Of a stretch of 64,000 bases of DNA, positions 60,437 to 64,000 are shown one piece after another. Positions within the stretch are counted from its first letter, which is position 1. Each line of letters begins with the position of its first letter. This DNA is from Myxococcota bacterium (GTDB lineage: Bacteria > Myxococcota_A > Bradymonadia > UBA7976 > UBA1532), in assembly GCA_963169045.1 (NCBI GenBank), contig CAUJDF010000042.1, positions 124,001-188,000 of the forward strand. The letters are read 5' to 3'. The notes beneath the pieces are model-generated. The model searched no databases and was not told the origin of the DNA. It saw nothing but the letters and a program-made list of their open reading frames with translations. The position numbers and the translations under genes are program-made.

Positions 60437-63148
60437 TCACGCGACGGCGGGCACCGTGAAGTGGAGCGCGCTGCCTTCACCGACCCGGCTCTCCGCCCAG
60501 ATGCGCCCGCCGTGCGCCTCGACGATGCCTTTGGCGATGGCGAGGCCGAGGCCGGCGCTGCCCTTCGGCCGCGCCTGCCAGAACGCCTCGAAGAGGTTCG
60601 GCAGGTGCTCTTCGCGGATGCCGGCGCCGGTGTCCGCCACCGACAAGCGCACGAAGTCGCCGTCGCGCGCGGCGCGCAGCGTCACGCGTCCGCCGCGCCC
60701 CGTCGCCTTGCGCGCGTTGTCGAGCAGGTTGCCGAGCACCTGCAGCACGCGGTCGCGATCGGCGAGCACCGGCGGCAGCGCGTCCTCCACCTCGGTCGCG
60801 AAGTGCAGCGACGCCTTCTCGGCCTGGGCGCGGAAGAGGGCGGCCGCGTCCTCGACCAGGCGGCGCGCGTCGGCCGCCGCCGGCTCCACCTTCAGGTGCC
60901 CCGCCTCGGCCCTCGCGACGTCGAGCAGGTCGCCGATGAGCCGCTGCGCGCGCTCCGTCGAGCGCACGATCAGGCGGATGTCCTCCGGCGCCACCGCGCC
61001 CTGCTCGTCCATCGCCGTCGCCGCCAGCGAGATGTTGGTGAGCGGCCCGCGCAGGTCGTGCGCCACGATGCGCAGCACCTCGTCGCGCATGCGCGTGGCC
61101 TCGCGCGCCTCGCGGTACAGACGCGCGTTGTCGATCGCCAGCGCCGCGCGCCCCGCCAGGTCGGCGGCGAGCTGCAGCTCCTCGTCTCCGTAGCGCCGTT
61201 GGGCGCGCGCAGAACCGAAGGTCGCCGCCCCGACGACGCGGCCCCGCACGCACAGCGGCACGATCATCACCGACCGCGGGTCGAGGCGCTGCCACGCCTC
61301 GTAGTCGTCGTCGGACCGGCTCACGCCGCGCAGCCACGCGGCGCTGACCTCCGTCACGAGCTCCGGCTCGCCGCTGCGCAGCACCTGGGAGGGCCCGATC
61401 GGGCGGTCGTCGGAGGGCGGGAAGGCGGCGAGCGCATCGAGCGCCCGCTGACCCTCCTCGTCGGCGTGCACCAGCGCCGCGCGCCGCGCGCCCCCGTCCT
61501 CGACCATGTCGACCACGCACCAGTCCGCGCAGCGCGGCACCATCTGGCGCGCGAACGAGCGCACGATGTCGTCGAGGTCGAGGGAGCCGGCCAGCACCCG
61601 GCTCGCCTCCGACAGGAAACGCAGGGTGTCTTCGTTCGCGCGGCGCTCGCTGATGTCGCGCAGGATGGTCGACAGGGAGGCCACCGAGCCGTCCTGCTCG
61701 CGGTGGGCGACGAGCACCTGCGAGACGGGGAGCTCGCGGCCGTCGCGGTCGACGATGGCGCACTCGCCGCGCCAGACGCCGTCGTGCAGGGCGGCGGGGA
61801 CGCCCTCGCGCAGCATGGTGCCGCCCTCCCGGCGCGACAGGAAGTCGGTGAAGCTGAAGCGGGTGACGTCGCCCTCGATGCCGAGGAGGCGGCGGCCCGC
61901 CTCGTTCACGTAGTGGACGCGGCCCTCGGTGTCCGTGCTCACCACGATGTCGGGCGTCGCCTCGAGGATGGCCGTCAGGCGCGCCTGCGTCTCCTCGGCG
62001 ATCTTGCGCTCGGTCACGTCCTCGATCATGGCCAGCGCCAGCGGACCGTTGCCCGGCGCGCCGGTCACCCGCGTCACGTGCCCGCGCACCCACACCACGT
62101 GTCCCGCCCGGTGCAGCAGGCGCGTGGTCAGGCTGTAGGTCTCGAGCTCGCCGCGGATGACCGCGCGGAAGCGCGCCTCCTCGTCGCCGACGTCGGCGGC
62201 GTGGGTGATCTCGGTGAGGCTCAGCGCCCGCAGCTCCTCGTCGCCGTAACCGAGCATCCGCTGCAGCGCCGGGTTGACCTCGACGGGGTGCGCGTGTCCG
62301 TCGCACAGCGCCATGCCGATGCCCGCGCGCTCGAAGATCAGCCGGAAGCGCTCGCGGCTCTCGCGCACCTGCCGCTCGGTGCGCTTGCGCTCCGAGATGT
62401 CCTCGTAGATCGCGAGCGCGCCCCGCCACCGCCCCTGGGCGTCGTAGAGCGGGCCCGCCGACACGCCCACCTCGACCCGCACGCCGTTCTTGCGCTCGCG
62501 CACGATCTCGAGGCCGGTGACCGTCTCGCCGGCCCGGATGCGCGCGTGCAGGGCATCGCTGGCCGCGCGCCCGTCGGGCGGGATGTGCGGCAGCGGCCGC
62601 CCGATGGCCTCCTCGCGCGTCCAGCCGAACAGGGCCTCCGAGGCGGCGTTCCAGAGCGTCACGCGCCACTCCTCGTCGACGGCGAGGGTGGCGAGCGGCG
62701 AGGCGCCGACGAGGCGCTCGAGCGTGTCCTTGGCCTCGTAGAGCGAGTCGAGCAGGCGCCGCCGCTCCGTCGTGTCGCGCAGCGTTCCCGCGAAGTGCGT
62801 CAGGCGCCCCTGGGCGTCGCGCAGCGGCGCCACGTCGACTTCGACGAAGAACGGGGTGCCGTCCTTGCGGTAGTTGAGCAGCTCGATGCGCGCCGGCACG
62901 CCGCGCTTCAGGGCGTCGCGGAAGCGCGCCCGCGCCCGCGGATCGGTGCCCTGCCCCTGCAGAAAGCGCGGATCGCGGCCGATCGCTTCCTCGCGCGAGT
63001 AGCCGGTCAGCCGCTCGAACGCGTCGCTCAGGAAGACGATGCGCGGGCCGGGCGCGTCGAGGGGCTCCGCTTCGGTGATCATCATGGCATCACCGACGTG
63101 CGCGATGGCATCTTCGACGAGACGTCGCTGCTCCTCCTGGTCCCGCAC
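60437..63148 (-). CDS. Multi-PAS/GAF hybrid-sensor histidine kinase with a LOV-like N-terminal domain
   Basis: This protein is 903 residues, GTG at 63148 with site GGGGGAG. Domains in order: a LOV-type PAS domain (about 1-130), PAS (about 145-265), PAS (about 285-395), PAS (about 405-525), GAF (about 530-670), HisKA with H-box VAHDLRGPLTN, and HATPase with DTGAGI and GLGLAI. In the first domain the LOV motif GRNCRFLQG reads GRDPRFLQG (57-65), so the photoactive Cys is Pro60, and the Gln near residue 123 is Leu. NYRKDGTPF (92-100) is kept. No receiver domain or partner response regulator is adjacent. It is cytoplasmic and probably soluble. Confidence 0.9.
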   Translation of the reverse strand: MRDQEEQRRLVEDAIAHVGDAMMITEAEPLDAPGPRIVFLSDAFERLTGYSREEAIGRDPRFLQGQGTDPRARARFRDALKRGVPARIELLNYRKDGTPFFVEVDVAPLRDAQGRLTHFAGTLRDTTERRRLLDSLYEAKDTLERLVGASPLATLAVDEEWRVTLWNAASEALFGWTREEAIGRPLPHIPPDGRAASDALHARIRAGETVTGLEIVRERKNGVRVEVGVSAGPLYDAQGRWRGALAIYEDISERKRTERQVRESRERFRLIFERAGIGMALCDGHAHPVEVNPALQRMLGYGDEELRALSLTEITHAADVGDEEARFRAVIRGELETYSLTTRLLHRAGHVVWVRGHVTRVTGAPGNGPLALAMIEDVTERKIAEETQARLTAILEATPDIVVSTDTEGRVHYVNEAGRRLLGIEGDVTRFSFTDFLSRREGGTMLREGVPAALHDGVWRGECAIVDRDGRELPVSQVLVAHREQDGSVASLSTILRDISERRANEDTLRFLSEASRVLAGSLDLDDIVRSFARQMVPRCADWCVVDMVEDGGARRAALVHADEEGQRALDALAAFPPSDDRPIGPSQVLRSGEPELVTEVSAAWLRGVSRSDDDYEAWQRLDPRSVMIVPLCVRGRVVGAATFGSARAQRRYGDEELQLAADLAGRAALAIDNARLYREAREATRMRDEVLRIVAHDLRGPLTNISLAATAMDEQGAVAPEDIRLIVRSTERAQRLIGDLLDVARAEAGHLKVEPAAADARRLVEDAAALFRAQAEKASLHFATEVEDALPPVLADRDRVLQVLGNLLDNARKATGRGGRVTLRAARDGDFVRLSVADTGAGIREEHLPNLFEAFWQARPKGSAGLGLAIAKGIVEAHGGRIWAESRVGEGSALHFTVPAVA

Positions 63149-63318
63149 GGAGCTCCCCCACCCGAATGCCCGACCGCAAGCCGATCCACCGGCCGGCGAA
63201 AGGTCGCGCCGCCCGATGGCACCCGAAAAAAGTCCACGATTCCGACCACCTGCCGGCGCGCTCGGATCGACCCGATGGCACGCGCCATGGAAGACGAAGG
63301 GGGCAAGGAGGTGCCGCG

Positions 63319-63525
63319 ATGGTGGACATCATCGCCTTTTTCGTGCTCGGCCTGCTGTTCTTCACGCTCCTGGTCATGATGGCGCTCGGCAAGAGTCGGG
63401 AGGTCCATGTCGGGCGTTACCGGGCGGGCCCCGAGGGGCGCAACCGGCCCGTGCCGCCCGCCGACGATGCGGGACATCGGGGCTCGCACACTCGGCCGCC
63501 GGACGTACAGCCAGGCCCGGAATGA
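63319..63525 (+). CDS. Small single-pass membrane protein (68 aa)
   Basis: The start ATG has a near-perfect site (AAGGAGGTG). Residues 3-24 are a strong helix (DIIAFFVLGLLFFTLLVMMA), followed by a hydrophilic Arg/Pro tail that ends QPGPE. No family recognised. The divergent gap to the kinase (63149-63318) holds no clear operator. Confidence 0.7.
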   Translation: MVDIIAFFVLGLLFFTLLVMMALGKSREVHVGRYRAGPEGRNRPVPPADDAGHRGSHTRPPDVQPGPE

Positions 63526-63690
63526 CCGCCCGAAGGGTGACCGTCGGCGCCTTTCGCCCCCGGCGCGTCGGGCCCCGTGGCAAAGCTCCCCGTCGCCTGG
63601 ACGCGGGAGACACGGCCCCTCGCGCCGCGTCGCGTGGCACGGGCGTCGCAATCCGCCGCCTCCGCCAACGGAGGATGGGGACGCACGTTC

Positions 63691-63792
63691 ATGGCGCAGA
63701 CGGTCTTGATCACCGGCGGTGACGGCTTCATCGGCTCGCATGCCGGCGACGCCCGGATTGGGGCGGGCGACCGGCAGGACGGGAGCCGCTGA
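63691..63792 (+). pseudogene. Truncated NAD-dependent epimerase/dehydratase (N-terminal stub)
   Basis: MAQTVLITGGDGFIGSHAGD is the start of an extended-SDR sugar epimerase, with the GxxGxxG cofactor loop. The frame then reads DARIGAGDRQDGSR and stops after 33 residues, whereas family members are over 300 residues. The stop overlaps the glycosyltransferase start (TGATG). I infer a large internal deletion that left only the first 17 or so true codons. A leader-peptide role for the glycosyltransferase is less likely. Confidence 0.6.
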
Positions 63793-64000
63793 TGCGCGTC
63801 CTCATGACGGCCGACACGGTCGGCGGGGTGTTCACCTACGCGCTCGACCTGGCCTCGGCGCTCGCGACCCGCGGCGTGCACGTCGACCTCGCCACGATGG
63901 GCGCTCCGGCGCAGCCGGACCAGCGGCGCGCCGCCGCGATGGTCCCCGGCCTGCGCATGCTCGAGAGCGCCCACCGGCTCGAGTGGATGGACGACCCCTG
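63792..64000 (+). CDS. Glycosyltransferase, GT4-like N-terminus (partial)
   Basis: The first 69 residues are present. MRVLMTADTVGGVFTYALDL followed by ASALATRGVHVDLATMGAP matches the N-terminal Rossmann domain of GT4 glycosyltransferases, including the GGV loop after strand 1. It runs off the right edge. It directly overlaps the epimerase stub, so both probably belonged to a surface-polysaccharide cluster. Confidence 0.8.
   Translation, partial: MRVLMTADTVGGVFTYALDLASALATRGVHVDLATMGAPAQPDQRRAAAMVPGLRMLESAHRLEWMDDP

Noticed and set aside
60437..63148. Calling the N-terminal domain a functional blue-light LOV sensor
   Set aside because: The photoactive Cys is Pro and the key Gln is Leu, so classical adduct photochemistry is not possible.

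Overview
The window is very GC-rich, densely coding DNA with almost no AT-rich sequence outside a few regulatory patches. Start and stop codons overlap constantly (ATGA, GTGA), and many genes begin with GTG or TTG. The gene content is typical of a large-genome, predatory or social deltaproteobacterium, most likely Myxococcota. It includes many lipoproteins with Asp/Gly/Ala-rich linkers, thrombospondin type 3 (TSP3) calcium repeats, Cys-rich repeats, a sigma-54 activator with an FHA-like domain, a multi-PAS histidine kinase and secreted trypsin-like proteases. The assignment rests on gene style, not on a marker gene. I saw no rRNA, tRNA, CRISPR array, phage or transposase gene.

Layout. (1) 1-4280, minus strand: TetR regulator, outer-membrane barrel, LolD-like ATPase, FtsX/LolC-like permease and a LolA-like protein that runs off the left edge; this looks like one envelope-trafficking operon. 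(2) 4430-11668: a small membrane protein with a striking AT-rich palindrome in its leader, an ECF sigma factor fused to a zinc finger, and an RND efflux operon (outer-membrane factor, adaptor, pump, DUF2892 protein). (3) 11941-13690: a lipase-like hydrolase, then a 5'-truncated gene fragment abutting a 202-bp nested inverted repeat. (4) 13688-23375: two very large surface lipoproteins divergent from an OmpR-type response regulator and kinase, with another lipoprotein beyond. The regulator promoter and that lipoprotein promoter share an unusual direct-repeat motif, which suggests a small regulon. (5) 23509-32236: a TULIP-like lipoprotein, a Kef-type antiporter, a frameshifted mini-gene, a membrane-bound Fis-type regulator paired with a TauE/SafE exporter, a DUF4013 protein, an SDR dehydrogenase and a sigma-54 activator. 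(6) 32237-44040: a 1524-residue lipoprotein with two C-type lectin domains set among TSP3 repeats, a sterol-desaturase-family enzyme, a small lipoprotein, a V8-like protease, a secreted toroid/TSP3/Cys-repeat protein, an AEC carrier and a Gly-rich lipoprotein. (7) 44092-51480: a U32/RlhA-like protein, an L,D-transpeptidase with a Cys-rich tail, a small unknown protein, a methyltransferase and the ergothioneine genes egtD and egtB. (8) 51608-64000: a DUF1206 protein, a trypsin-like lipoprotein, a stress-type operon (SRPBCC/DUF2892, zinc alcohol dehydrogenase, Gfo/Idh oxidoreductase), a pseudo-alpha/beta-hydrolase fusion, ChrA, a PAS/GAF kinase with a cysteine-less LOV-like domain, a 68-residue membrane protein, an epimerase stub and the start of a glycosyltransferase.

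Taken together this is an envelope and cell-surface region: export machinery, calcium-binding and sugar-binding surface lipoproteins, secreted proteases and sensory regulators. The most promising candidates for something undescribed are the two-component-linked giant lipoprotein locus (13.7-23.5 kb), the lectin/TSP3 lipoprotein, the catalytically dead hydrolase fusion and the nested inverted-repeat element.
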